Shown here: one piece after another, positions 41,864-52,593 of the stretch
Numbering within the stretch: the first letter of the stretch is position 1
How the letters are laid out: each line of letters starts with the position of its first letter
Assembly (NCBI RefSeq): GCF_001456025.1
Contig: NZ_LMTZ01000083.1
Location: forward strand, 78,577-142,576
Source of the DNA: Mastigocoleus testarum BC008
Lineage (GTDB): Bacteria; Cyanobacteriota; Cyanobacteriia; Cyanobacteriales; Nostocaceae
Direction: 5' to 3'
DNA length: 64,000 nucleotides
Notes under the pieces: generated by a model
The model's input: the letters and a program-made list of their open reading frames with translations, nothing else
What the model was told of the DNA's origin: nothing
Databases searched by the model: none
Position numbers and translations under genes: made by a program

Positions 41864-43507
41864 TTAATTACTTGATAACAATTGCTGAATGCTGTTGAGG
41901 AGATTTTTCAACTTGATGGGTTTACTGAGATAATCATTGGCTCCAGCAGCGAGACAGCGTTCTCGATCGCCGTTCATGGCTAAGGCTGTGAGAGCAATAA
42001 TTGGTACATCGATTAGATCGGGTTCGCAACGAATATGTTCCATAGCTTCTAGACCGTCCATTTCTGGCATTTGAATATCCATCAGAATCAAATTTGGGAC
42101 TTCCGAACGGGCTAAAGTAACTGCTTCCCGTCCGTTTCTTGCCAAAACAAGGCGATAACCCTTAGCTTTTAGATAACTGGCAATAGTATTAATATTCGCT
42201 TCATTATCTTCAGCTAACAAAATTAAGGAAGATAGTTCCTCTTCGGGCTGGCGGAATCCTAAACTACTACTGTTAGAATTTTCTAGATTAGTAAAAGATT
42301 GTATAGAAGTGTTATTACAGGGTAGGTCGAGTGTAAAACAACTACCAATTCCCACCTCACTAGTTACTCCCACATGTCCTCCATGAAGTTCAACAATGCG
42401 TTTAACAAGTGCAAGACCCAAGCCTGTTCCGTCATATTTTCGATTTAAAGCGCTATCGATTTGAACGAAAGGCTGAAATAATTTCTTGATATGTTCTGGG
42501 GCAATACCAATACCTGTATCAATTACTGCTATTCGTAAGTAAGTTTGAGGCAAGGAATTGGCCATATATGGGTCAGCAATACCCTGATGAAGACTAACCT
42601 CTAATGTAATGCGTCCCCCTTCCGAAGTAAACTTGACTGCATTACTAAGGAGATTGATTAATACTTGACGGATACGTCGTTGGTCTGCGGATATTTCAGG
42701 TAAATGAAAGGATTGTTTAATTTCCAATTGGATGGATTTTTTTAGAGCTTGTTGTTTGATAAAAGTCAGACTTGATTGGCATAGTGGACCTATAGCTGTG
42801 GGTGTCAAATCTAGCTCTAGCTGACCCGACTCAATTTTAGCAACATCGAGAATTTCATTAATTAACTCCAGGAGATGGGAGCCACTACGTTCTATAGTTT
42901 GTAGAGCTTTGATTTGTTGCTGATTAATTTCACCAAAAACTCCCTCCTGTAGTCCTTCAGTCATCCCTAAAATTGCGTTGAGGGGAGTACGAAGTTCGTG
43001 ACTCATGTTAGCAAGAAATTGGCTCTTGGCAATATTCGCTTCTTCTGCTGCTTGCTTGGCTTGCTGTAATGAAACGACCTTAAGAGCAACTTGTTTTTCT
43101 AAGTCTTGAGTTAGTCTTCTTAACTGTAGATGAGTTTTGATTCTGGCAAATACTTCTTGTTCTTGAAATGGCTTGGTAATATAGTCTAACGCCCCTAGTT
43201 GAAATCCTTTCATTTTGCTCTCTAGGTCCGTTAAAGCTGTCATAAAAATAACAGGAATATTAGATGTTCTGGGATTTGCTTTGATTTTTTCACAGATTTC
43301 AAAACCATCCATATCAGGCATTTTTATATCCAGTAAAATTAAGTCTGGTAATTTACGCTCTAATTGTTTCAGGGCTCGCTGTCCACTAATAGCGATCGCC
43401 ACATCGTAGCCCACCGCACTGAGGGTTTCAGAAAGGACATCTAGATTAGTCGGAATATCATCAACTATCAATATCAGTCCAGTTGATTCTATTAATTCTG
43501 TAGTCAT
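41864..43507 (-). CDS. Soluble hybrid kinase REC-HisKA-HATPase-REC
   Basis: 547 residues without membrane helices. It has an N-terminal receiver ([18 protein letters not shown]), a coiled linker, HisKA ([20 protein letters not shown]), an ATPase domain ([33 protein letters not shown]), and a C-terminal receiver ([28 protein letters not shown]). Two receivers around one kinase allow intramolecular phosphorelay. The input domain must come from a partner protein, probably the membrane kinases encoded beside it. It is upstream of the kinase at 39519 in the same direction. Confidence 0.95.
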   Translation of the reverse strand: MTTELIESTGLILIVDDIPTNLDVLSETLSAVGYDVAIAISGQRALKQLERKLPDLILLDIKMPDMDGFEICEKIKANPRTSNIPVIFMTALTDLESKMKGFQLGALDYITKPFQEQEVFARIKTHLQLRRLTQDLEKQVALKVVSLQQAKQAAEEANIAKSQFLANMSHELRTPLNAILGMTEGLQEGVFGEINQQQIKALQTIERSGSHLLELINEILDVAKIESGQLELDLTPTAIGPLCQSSLTFIKQQALKKSIQLEIKQSFHLPEISADQRRIRQVLINLLSNAVKFTSEGGRITLEVSLHQGIADPYMANSLPQTYLRIAVIDTGIGIAPEHIKKLFQPFVQIDSALNRKYDGTGLGLALVKRIVELHGGHVGVTSEVGIGSCFTLDLPCNNTSIQSFTNLENSNSSSLGFRQPEEELSSLILLAEDNEANINTIASYLKAKGYRLVLARNGREAVTLARSEVPNLILMDIQMPEMDGLEAMEHIRCEPDLIDVPIIALTALAMNGDRERCLAAGANDYLSKPIKLKNLLNSIQQLLSSN

Positions 43508-43912
43508 AATTTAGATAAATTTAAGAGTTATTAAATATAAATTTGCTTTGAAATAAGTTTATTTATAATAAGCTTGTTTTTTAATTTTTTGATTTTAAAA
43601 TAAGTTTTCGGTTTTATTATATTCAATTTTATTCAATAGTTTTACAACTTTATATAGTAATCCTAAATCATTTGTGAGAAATAATAATATATAAATATTT
43701 AGTACTATTATCTCACTCCTTATTAGCTACTGAGTAAGATAATAGTACTATTTGTTACTAATACTAAAATTTCATTCATGATTCATTTAGGGTTGCTATA
43801 CTCTCTAATTGTTCCCATAAACTACATAACTGCTAACAATAGCCAGAAATTGAATCTTATTACTCCCGATAAAATTATAAGTAAACCCCTGATATTTTGA
43901 ATTAGAATAGCT
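43508..43912. other. Intergenic region between two kinase genes
   Basis: 405 very AT-rich bases. The only structured element is the inverted repeat at 43700-43750. Confidence 0.55.
43700..43750. repeat. 14-bp perfect inverted repeat
   Basis: TAGTACTATTATCT (43700-43713) and AGATAATAGTACTA (43737-43750) are exact inverted copies, with an inner ACTC/GAGT extension. It could be a terminator for the minus-strand gene at 43913 or a regulator site; there is no good T run. Confidence 0.65.
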
Positions 43913-46663
43913 TTAGGATTTTTCCAAGTTAATATATTTCTGTAATAATATCTCAAGTTTTTCTACTTGAAATTGCTTAGCTAACTCTGCAATTTTTTTT
44001 GTAAATGGCAAATAGCGATCGCTATTTTTTCCCATTTGTTCGGCAGTTTTACTTAATTTAAGCAACAAACCATTTTGGACTAAATCTAGTAGTATTTGTA
44101 AATCCTCCGATGGAGGTGCAGTAAGTAGTGCATCATCATCTTCATCTTCGCTGATGATAGAATTGAATTCCACCTCATTTTCCTCATAGATCCAATTTAA
44201 TTGGAGATGCTTAGATAATAACGAAAATAAATCTTCAGCATTAACAGGTTTAGGTATGAAATCATCACCACCTGCATCTAAGCTTTTATTTTGATCCGAT
44301 TCTGATACCGATGCTGAAGAAACAATCACAGTTAAATGTTTGATATCTTCATCATTACGTAATTGCTTGAGCATCTCAAAACCATCCATTACTGGCATCA
44401 TGATGTCAGTTATAATCAAATCAAATTGCTGCTGTTTAGCTTTAACCAAAGCTTCTCTACCATTTTCTGCTTCACTAATTTCAAATCCCAGTGGCTTGAG
44501 TAATTCCATCAAAACTGAACGATTTTCCCATCTGTCATCAACAATTAGTAAATGACGAGGCGATCCGTTATAACCTATGATTTTTTGACTGCGGTTAATT
44601 GACAGTTGCTGTGTCCAATTTTCAGCAAGTTTTAAGCCAATTTCAAAGTTAAAACTACTACCAACTCCAACTTGGCTAGTAACTTGAATTTTACTACCCA
44701 TCAATTCAACGATTCTTTGACTAATGGCTAAACCAAGACCTGTACCCTCTGAGCGAGAACACCGCTCACCAACTTGTTCAAATGGTCGGAATATTTGTTC
44801 TAGCTCGCTAGAGGAGATTCCTACTCCCGTATCCTCAACTTGAAAGTTAATATACTGTGAATTAGTTTCGAGTTTTTGAGTTATTTCGACTTTGAAGCTC
44901 ACGGAACCTTGATGGGTAAACTTTATTGCATTACTCAAAAGATTAATTAACACCTGACGTAATCGTTTTTCATCGGTGTAAATTCCCTCAGGTAGATTAG
45001 GATCTGGCTGATAGATAAAATCTATCCCTTTCTGCTCAGCTCGGATCCGACAAATTTCCACAACACCTTGGAGTAAAGAGGGAAAGTATAGTGCTTTAGG
45101 AATAACCTCCAACTTACGGGCTTCGATTTTAGAAAGGTCGAGGATATCGTTAATCAGAGTCAGCAAATGTGTACCACATTGTTGGATAATACCGACACCA
45201 TGCCGTTCCTTTTCAGAAAAAGTTTTGACACGACTAAGAATTTGGGCATAGCCTAAAATACCGTTGAGAGGAGTTCGCAGCTCATGACTCATATTGGCAA
45301 GGAATTCGCTCTTTGCTTGGTTGGCTGCATCTGCGGATTCTTTAGCTATTTTTAATTCTTGAGTGCGTTTTTCGACCCGTTGTTCTAACACTTCCTTGCT
45401 GTGGTGCAGTTCACTAAACGCAGATTTCAATTGGCTTGCCATGCGATTGAAAGACTGGGCTAATATGTCAATCTCGTTGACTTGGGATTTACCAACATTT
45501 TGATCTAGCTTACCTGCAGCGATCGCTTCTGAAGCTTGACTCAAGATCAAAATCGGTTTTGTAATCCAACGTGAAGTAAAAATACCCAAGATACTGGCAA
45601 CAGCCAGAGCAGCAAAACACAATAAAATGGTCGTACGTGTATTAGCATTAATTTGTTCCATAAAATCAGATTCAGGAACAACAACCACACTCAGCCAATC
45701 AATACCTCGCCCATCATTAATAGGTAATATCTCAATAAACTGACGTTCACCTTGAAAATCAAATTCTAATTGGTGACTTTTTTGGATATTTTTAAGGTTA
45801 CCAAAGTATTGAAATAAATACTTAGCTGTAGCGCTAATAATAGGATCTTTGGAATCTACAGCGTTTATTCTGCCAACTTTCTTACCCTTTACAATATATG
45901 GTTGTTTAATCTTTGAACTAGCAACCATATTGCCATTTCTTTCAATAATAATGGTTTGTCCCCTACGACCAATTTTGATACTTGCTAAAAAATCACGTAT
46001 TTGACCAACTTCAAAGAGATTATGAACAATCCCTAACAGTTTTCCAGATTTATCATAAATAGGGTGAGTAGGTGAAGTTGCAACTACAGGATCCTTAGTT
46101 TTTGTTGCTGCTCGTGAATAAAATGGACTCCAAAAAGGACCGTTAGCTTTAACTGTACTGATGTACCATGGACGAGTTCGAGGATCGTATTTTTTAGACT
46201 TTATCAGTTTGATACGGTTTCCTTTGCTATCGAGGCTGTATACCTCGCGAATCGGCGCAGTGGAAGGATCTCGATATCTAGCTACTAATTTATTATCTTT
46301 CCAGCGTTCAACTGCAACAACATTTCCTTCTGCACTACCAAACTGAAGATAATTAACAATTCTTTTATCTACCAATCGCCAGAAATATCGCTCTAGGGCA
46401 GGTAAATCTTTAATATCTACCAGACCTTCTTCCATAGCCTCAGCAATCACAGCATTAACCAGATGGGGATCGTTGAGGTAAGTAAAAACTCTTTGCTTAA
46501 TGCGATCGCTTACTTCAGTTCTGAGTTGACCTGCAACTTCATTAACTGCCTTTTGTCCATTTCTGAGGGATAACCACCCCGTTAATGTCACGGCAGCGAA
46601 AACTTGGAGAATAAAGGGTAAAACTAGCAATAGTCGCAAAGATATTTTTTTAGAACGATTCAT
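43913..46663 (-). CDS. Membrane hybrid histidine kinase with dCache sensor
   Basis: 916 residues. A membrane helix at about 10-30, a periplasmic double-Cache sensor (35-340) with [20 protein letters not shown] (typical dCache motif), a second helix (345-365), HAMP (366-420), coiled coil, HisKA ([20 protein letters not shown]), ATPase domain and receiver ([25 protein letters not shown]). The C-terminal 70 residues match the kinase at 39519. Cache domains bind small extracellular ligands such as amino or organic acids, but the ligand is unknown. The output is a phosphorelay to an undetermined regulator. Confidence 0.95.
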   Translation of the reverse strand: MNRSKKISLRLLLVLPFILQVFAAVTLTGWLSLRNGQKAVNEVAGQLRTEVSDRIKQRVFTYLNDPHLVNAVIAEAMEEGLVDIKDLPALERYFWRLVDKRIVNYLQFGSAEGNVVAVERWKDNKLVARYRDPSTAPIREVYSLDSKGNRIKLIKSKKYDPRTRPWYISTVKANGPFWSPFYSRAATKTKDPVVATSPTHPIYDKSGKLLGIVHNLFEVGQIRDFLASIKIGRRGQTIIIERNGNMVASSKIKQPYIVKGKKVGRINAVDSKDPIISATAKYLFQYFGNLKNIQKSHQLEFDFQGERQFIEILPINDGRGIDWLSVVVVPESDFMEQINANTRTTILLCFAALAVASILGIFTSRWITKPILILSQASEAIAAGKLDQNVGKSQVNEIDILAQSFNRMASQLKSAFSELHHSKEVLEQRVEKRTQELKIAKESADAANQAKSEFLANMSHELRTPLNGILGYAQILSRVKTFSEKERHGVGIIQQCGTHLLTLINDILDLSKIEARKLEVIPKALYFPSLLQGVVEICRIRAEQKGIDFIYQPDPNLPEGIYTDEKRLRQVLINLLSNAIKFTHQGSVSFKVEITQKLETNSQYINFQVEDTGVGISSSELEQIFRPFEQVGERCSRSEGTGLGLAISQRIVELMGSKIQVTSQVGVGSSFNFEIGLKLAENWTQQLSINRSQKIIGYNGSPRHLLIVDDRWENRSVLMELLKPLGFEISEAENGREALVKAKQQQFDLIITDIMMPVMDGFEMLKQLRNDEDIKHLTVIVSSASVSESDQNKSLDAGGDDFIPKPVNAEDLFSLLSKHLQLNWIYEENEVEFNSIISEDEDDDALLTAPPSEDLQILLDLVQNGLLLKLSKTAEQMGKNSDRYLPFTKKIAELAKQFQVEKLEILLQKYINLEKS

Positions 46664-46829
46664 AAATTTTTACCCATAAAAACTTACATTTTTTGGCTAA
46701 ATGATTTGATATTTCATCGATTATTATTGGTATTATTGGAAGTAATTCTGTTAATTGTGCTAATCCAATTTTGGTTTATTTACCAAAAGCTTAAATTAAA
46801 TTAAATTAAATTAAATATGTTTGTGTATT

Positions 46830-49800
46830 TTATTGTTTGAGAGGTAACTCAATTAGAAACTCTGTTCCCTCTGAAGGTGATGAAATACAACTCAAATTAC
46901 CACCATGTTTTTCTACCACAATTGAATAGCTAATTGATAGTCCTAAACCCTTGCCATTACCAACAGGCTTTGTAGTAAAAAATGGATCGAATATTTTATT
47001 TAAAATAGCCTTATTTATACCAATACCATTGTCAGCAATACTAATTAATACCTTACTGTCCTCCTTAAGTGAAGTGCAAATAGTAATTCTTGGTTTATCA
47101 AAGTTTGAGGTATTCTCCATTTTTTGGAGCAAAGCACCTATTGCATTACTGATAACATGCATAAATACTTGATTTAATTCAGAAGCATAACAGTATACTC
47201 TTGGAATTTGCTTGTACTTTTTAATGATTTCAATTTCTGCATGTTGGGAATTTGAAGTAAATTGATGTTGCAGAATTAAAAGAGTGCTATCAATTCCGGA
47301 GTGAATGTCGACGGGTTTCATTTCTGCTTCATCTAAGCGAGAAAAGTTCCGCAATGAAAGAACAATTTCACTGATACGCCGTGCCCCTATTCCCATCGAA
47401 GCAAGCAGTTTTGGTAAATCATCAATCAAAAAATCCAGTTCTATATCTGCAATTTTTGATTGAATGGTTGGTAAAGGCTGAGGATAGGATATTTGGTACA
47501 AATGAATTAATTCAATTAATGACTCTACATATTCAGTTGCTGGGGTCAGATTACCGTAAATAAAGTTGATCGGATTATTAATTTCGTGAGCAATACCAGC
47601 AACTAATTGCCCCAAACCAGACATTTTTTCAGCTTGAATAAGTTGGGCTTGAGTCGAGTAAAGTTTTTCTAGGGTAGACTCTAATTCAGTTGCTTTTTGT
47701 GTTAGTTGAAGGGTACGCTGGCTAACTTTTTGTTCTAAGGTATGGGAATAGTCTTCTAATTTGCCATAAAGTTGGGCATTTTCTAGGGAAATTGCTACTT
47801 GGGTTATAAGCAAATTCAAAACTGAAACACGATCCCGTGTAAATGCGCCAGTAGTTAATTTATTTTCTAGATATAACAACCCAATTAATTTACTTTGATT
47901 CAAAATTGGCATACAAAGTAGACTCTTAGGTTGTTGCTGTCTTAAGTATGAATCAGCCAAAAAATCGTTTTGTTGTATAGCATCATCTAATACCACTATT
48001 TTTAAGCTACGTTTGACATTGTTAAGTACTGTCGTAGGAATATCTGTACTTTCTTGATATGGTATGTTTACTAATTCTACACCCCGCTCAGGGGTAGCTA
48101 ATGCTTTGAGAATAGCAGTGCTATCTTTGAGCAATATTAAAGCAGATTTGAGCGCCCCAGCATTTTCCATTACCACTTGCATTAACTTAGAAATTAATTT
48201 TTCTGTATGAATTTCACTTGATAATGCTTGTGAAGCTTTAAGCACTGTAGCAAAATCTAGAGCTTGGGAAATAGTGCTACTGCTTGAATAGGTTGTTTGA
48301 AGAGTTTGATTGATAAAAGAAGATAGATTACCCTGCTCGAAAGTAGCTTCACTCGATCTAATTTGATTATGTTGCTTTCGTAATATGGGGACAAGTAATT
48401 GGGGATAGCATTTTTCTAAGTCATCAGTTTTGGCTTTAGCTCCCCAAAGAGCATAGGAATAGTAAGCTTCTTGCATATAATCTGCAGCTATTCTCTCTTT
48501 ACCCCAGTCGAGGTAAAATTTAGCCGCCAACTCTTTAGCTATTGCTTCTTCCTGAAGGTAGTGATTGGCTTTAGCTCCGGATATTGCTTTGTCATATAAA
48601 TCAATCGCTTCTGCTTTTTGTCCTAAGACTCGGCATTTTTCTGCTTCTACCAAATCTACCTTATGTTGGTGATTCATAGGAGCATAGCGTGCCCATTGTT
48701 GATGCAATTGGGTCTGATTTTCTTCTATCTGCACAAACACCTCTGGTTTATGTTCCAATTCTGAACTTAAAGTAGCTAAAATACTCAAAGAATCATAGAA
48801 ATAAAACGCTGGTTCCGCAACCATTCCAACTGCAGCAAGTAAATAGCGCCTGACTTCAATTGCATGATTTTGAGCAGCTTCAATTTCCCCAAACAAATAA
48901 CAAAGCATCAGTTTGTATAAATTGAATATAAATAATCCAAAAAAGTCATGGGCTTCTACTAGCAGAGGTAAAAATTCTCCTTCTTGGAGGGCTTCTCCAG
49001 ACAAAATATTCGCTGTCTGTCCTCCACGACCCAACAAATTTAAAATAGTTTGCCAATAAATTTGACACCAACCAGCAGTAGCTAATTGATTCAATTTCAC
49101 CAAACCATTGCAGTAAGCGCGAGTTTCTTGCTCTAGGTCTCCAAGGGTTTGACTGCACCAAAAAGAATGAAAACAAATAGCTTTGGCATTATATCCTGCC
49201 ATTTCCTGGTTTCCAACTTCGAGTGCAACTTTGTAACCCTCTTGCAGAAGCGGTAATGTTTCTTTAAGATGGGATTTACGGTGTAGGATAAATAACCCCA
49301 TTGCATTAAATATCGCAGGTTTGATGGCTTTAGCATCCAGTTGCGAGAAAACCTGAAGAGCTAACTGACCAAATTTTACTCCTGTATCAACATCCTGTTT
49401 GAGTGTACAAGCAATAATGCCATAGCTAGCATAGGCAACAGATGAAGCTGATATATTCCCATATTGAATCGATAGTTTGACTGACAGTACAACTAGTAAT
49501 GGATACAAAGGAGAACCACAGATACAAGCAATAGGTATGACACTATTAGCAACCCTAACAATAGCTATTTTTTCTTGCTCGCTCATGACTGGAAGATGAG
49601 CAAAATCTTCAATTTTTCGACCGTCGATTAGTTTATCAATATCTGCAATCGTATTTTGAATTTCTTTATGGGTAATTGTTTCCGGAAAACTAACACCCAA
49701 CTGTTGCAATAACTCTTGTGCGATCGCAATAGCTTTGGTCAATTTATTCTGGGAAATATTTGCCTGAATTCGAATTAAGTAAATATTAACCTGTTCTAGT

Positions 49801-52475
49801 ATTGATTCGGCATGTTTGATGACCGCCTCAATCAATTGTTCCATTACCTCGAATTCACCGCAAAGAAAAGCCAATTCAGCAGCGAGTTCATGAAATTCTA
49901 GACTCTCTTCATACTTTCCTTCTTTGATCGTGGAATCTTCCGTTAATGGGATATTTCCAGGGTTATCCATAGATGAAGATAATGGAATAATCTGCCCCTG
50001 CCAAACCTTGTCCCCCAACAAAGATAATCCAATCTTGGCATATTCAAGACCAGCTTGATAGGCACTAGCATTCCTAGCTTTGCGACAAGCTTGGAGGTTG
50101 AGTCGGATTAATTCATCTAGCTCTTTTTCGTCAATAATTAAAGCAGTTCCATGATTCAATTGATTAACTAGTTCAAAAATCCGGTCTTCTCTGGCTTCAG
50201 AAGACATACTTTCTAGGAGGATCTGTCCAATGTGGTAGTGGGTTATTTGTTTTTGCTTGTCAGGAATTAGGGAATAAGCAGCTTGTTGGACGCGATCGTG
50301 CAGAAAACGGTAAGATACATTTTCGGTGATTTTTTTGGTGTTGCTGGTATGTGGATATTCCCCATCATTCCTAAGATAAAACTTATACATTTCACCTTCT
50401 GGCACAATCAATCCCGATTGCAAAGCTTCCCACAAAGCATCTGCCGCTTCAATTTCAGATTTATCTGAAATCATTGCTAGGGTAGCTAAGTCAAATTGAT
50501 TGCTAATACAAGCTGCTAACTGCAAGATATCCTGAGTTACGGTTGGAAGTTTCTGTAATTGAGTAGCCATAAACTCAACTACATCATCAGTTAGTCCTAC
50601 TTCTCGTACTTTAGTAATATCACATTGCCAGTATCCTGCCTGAGAATCGAAGCAAATTAATCCATCCTCGTATAGTGCTTTGATAAATTGAGTCGCAAAA
50701 AATGGATTGCCTTGGGTTTTTTGGTAAACTATGTCGGTTAATGGTTGGGCTAATTTAGGATTACAGCTAAGAGTATCTGCCACCAATTGAGTTAAACTTG
50801 ATTTACTCAAAGGTTTTAAGATAATTGTATTAATTTTTGCCTCTGTCTTCTTCAATCCATCTAAAGTCAAAATTAATGGATGAGCGGAAAAAACCTCATT
50901 ATCTCGGTAAGCACCAATCATCAATAAATAACTGGTTTCTAACTCACCCACAAGTAATTGCATCAACTTCAAAGATGCTGAATCTGCCCACTGTAAGTCA
51001 TCTAGAAAGATAACTAAAGGATGTTCTTTACTAGTGAATACTTGAATGAAATTTTGAAATAATAAATTAAACCGATTTTGTACTGCACTACCGGATAGTT
51101 CTGGTACGGAAGGTTGTTTACCAATTATTTTTTCTAGTTCGGGAATAACTTCAATAATTACCTGTCCATTCTCACCTAATGCCTGTAATATTTTATGTTT
51201 CCAACTTGATAATTGAGCATCACTTTCACTCAATAATTGCCCCATTAAATCCCGAAACGCCTGCACAAATGCAGAAAAAGGAATATTGCGATTGAACTGG
51301 TCGAATTTTCCTTTAATGAAATAGCCATGTTGTTTGACTATAGGTTTATGAACTTCCTTGACTACCGCTGTTTTCCCAATACCAGAAAAACCTGCGATTA
51401 GCATTAGTTCGCTTTTTAATTGACTGTCGCTCGGTTCAGAACTACTAGCATATTTTTCTAGAGTATGGTTATTAGAGTTATTTTCTATCCCAGAAACTCG
51501 GTTAAATGCTTCCAATAATATTTTAACTTCAGCTTCTCTACCATAAAGTTTTTCGGGAATAATAAATCGGTCACAAACATCTTTTTGAGCAATTGGAAAG
51601 TCTTTTATTTTTCCTGTTCTTCGAAGTTGTTTCAAACAGTTTTCTAAATCATACTTTAACCCCAAAGCAGTTTGATATCTATCTTCCGCATTTTTTGCCA
51701 TCAACTTGGTGACAATATCTGATAGTACCTGGGGGATCTTTTCAGCATTAGCTGCTAAATTACCATTGTCAATTGAAGGAAGAGTTTGTGCAATATGGCA
51801 ATGCACTAGTTCCATTGCATCATCAGATTTGAATGGTAACTCTCCTGTTAATAATTCAAAAAATGTTATACCTAAAGAATAAAAATCACTACGGTAGTCA
51901 ATTCCTCGATTCATTCTTCCTGTTTGTTCTGGAGAAAGATAAGCGAGAGTTCCTTCTAAAATATTGGGATTTTTTATTTCTTGGGTTTCCTTTGATAACA
52001 AAGATGCAATACTAAAATCAATTAATTTAACCTGTTTTGTTTTCGCATTAATTAAAATATTGTCAGGTTTAATATCTTTGTGAATAATAAGGTTTTGGTA
52101 AAGTTGGTAGAGAATATCAGTTAGCTGAATTGCAATTGATAAAAATTCTATAAGAGATAAATTATTATTTTTGATATATTCTCGTAAAGATATTTCTCCT
52201 TTATCTTCCATCACTAGGATATAACCATTCCCATGGGTTTCTAATGATAAAGGGGAAATTATGCCAGGAACATTGAGTTTTTTTGTAATAAAATATTGAT
52301 TACGAAATTGTAGTAATTCGTTAAAACTAGGATATTCAGAGGTAAGAAGTTTGATGACGACAGGTAAGGAATCTTGCTTTCGGATTGCTCGATATACTTT
52401 TGTTCTCGAACCTTGATAGAGTTGTTCGCAAATTTGATATTTGGGAATAATTGGGGAACACAGTACGGTAGTCAT
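46830..52475 (-). CDS. Giant Ser/Thr kinase - AAA ATPase - GAF - histidine kinase (Hstk type)
   Basis: 1,881 residues. An N-terminal protein kinase (about 10-275) has IIHKDIKPDNILIN and KLIDFSIASLL. An AAA_16 ATPase (about 300-620) has AGFSGIGKTAVV and PLVIFLDDLQWAD. A long helical TPR-like region (700-1,330), a GAF domain (about 1,400-1,570) and a histidine kinase core follow (GIAHEINNPINFIYGN, GKGLGLSIS). It has the complete architecture of cyanobacterial multidomain Hstk proteins. The DFG motif reads DFS. There is no receiver. It is a tandem paralogue of the next gene upstream, 118 bp away. Confidence 0.95.
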   Translation of the reverse strand: MTTVLCSPIIPKYQICEQLYQGSRTKVYRAIRKQDSLPVVIKLLTSEYPSFNELLQFRNQYFITKKLNVPGIISPLSLETHGNGYILVMEDKGEISLREYIKNNNLSLIEFLSIAIQLTDILYQLYQNLIIHKDIKPDNILINAKTKQVKLIDFSIASLLSKETQEIKNPNILEGTLAYLSPEQTGRMNRGIDYRSDFYSLGITFFELLTGELPFKSDDAMELVHCHIAQTLPSIDNGNLAANAEKIPQVLSDIVTKLMAKNAEDRYQTALGLKYDLENCLKQLRRTGKIKDFPIAQKDVCDRFIIPEKLYGREAEVKILLEAFNRVSGIENNSNNHTLEKYASSSEPSDSQLKSELMLIAGFSGIGKTAVVKEVHKPIVKQHGYFIKGKFDQFNRNIPFSAFVQAFRDLMGQLLSESDAQLSSWKHKILQALGENGQVIIEVIPELEKIIGKQPSVPELSGSAVQNRFNLLFQNFIQVFTSKEHPLVIFLDDLQWADSASLKLMQLLVGELETSYLLMIGAYRDNEVFSAHPLILTLDGLKKTEAKINTIILKPLSKSSLTQLVADTLSCNPKLAQPLTDIVYQKTQGNPFFATQFIKALYEDGLICFDSQAGYWQCDITKVREVGLTDDVVEFMATQLQKLPTVTQDILQLAACISNQFDLATLAMISDKSEIEAADALWEALQSGLIVPEGEMYKFYLRNDGEYPHTSNTKKITENVSYRFLHDRVQQAAYSLIPDKQKQITHYHIGQILLESMSSEAREDRIFELVNQLNHGTALIIDEKELDELIRLNLQACRKARNASAYQAGLEYAKIGLSLLGDKVWQGQIIPLSSSMDNPGNIPLTEDSTIKEGKYEESLEFHELAAELAFLCGEFEVMEQLIEAVIKHAESILEQVNIYLIRIQANISQNKLTKAIAIAQELLQQLGVSFPETITHKEIQNTIADIDKLIDGRKIEDFAHLPVMSEQEKIAIVRVANSVIPIACICGSPLYPLLVVLSVKLSIQYGNISASSVAYASYGIIACTLKQDVDTGVKFGQLALQVFSQLDAKAIKPAIFNAMGLFILHRKSHLKETLPLLQEGYKVALEVGNQEMAGYNAKAICFHSFWCSQTLGDLEQETRAYCNGLVKLNQLATAGWCQIYWQTILNLLGRGGQTANILSGEALQEGEFLPLLVEAHDFFGLFIFNLYKLMLCYLFGEIEAAQNHAIEVRRYLLAAVGMVAEPAFYFYDSLSILATLSSELEHKPEVFVQIEENQTQLHQQWARYAPMNHQHKVDLVEAEKCRVLGQKAEAIDLYDKAISGAKANHYLQEEAIAKELAAKFYLDWGKERIAADYMQEAYYSYALWGAKAKTDDLEKCYPQLLVPILRKQHNQIRSSEATFEQGNLSSFINQTLQTTYSSSSTISQALDFATVLKASQALSSEIHTEKLISKLMQVVMENAGALKSALILLKDSTAILKALATPERGVELVNIPYQESTDIPTTVLNNVKRSLKIVVLDDAIQQNDFLADSYLRQQQPKSLLCMPILNQSKLIGLLYLENKLTTGAFTRDRVSVLNLLITQVAISLENAQLYGKLEDYSHTLEQKVSQRTLQLTQKATELESTLEKLYSTQAQLIQAEKMSGLGQLVAGIAHEINNPINFIYGNLTPATEYVESLIELIHLYQISYPQPLPTIQSKIADIELDFLIDDLPKLLASMGIGARRISEIVLSLRNFSRLDEAEMKPVDIHSGIDSTLLILQHQFTSNSQHAEIEIIKKYKQIPRVYCYASELNQVFMHVISNAIGALLQKMENTSNFDKPRITICTSLKEDSKVLISIADNGIGINKAILNKIFDPFFTTKPVGNGKGLGLSISYSIVVEKHGGNLSCISSPSEGTEFLIELPLKQ

Positions 52476-52593
52476 TGATACCTTAATTCTGTTACTGCTT
52501 GACTATTACTTCTCCAAAAGAAGTTGGATGAAGCATATTTACACCTTTTTAGTGTTCCCATGACACATATGTTTACTAACAATACTTGGAAAC

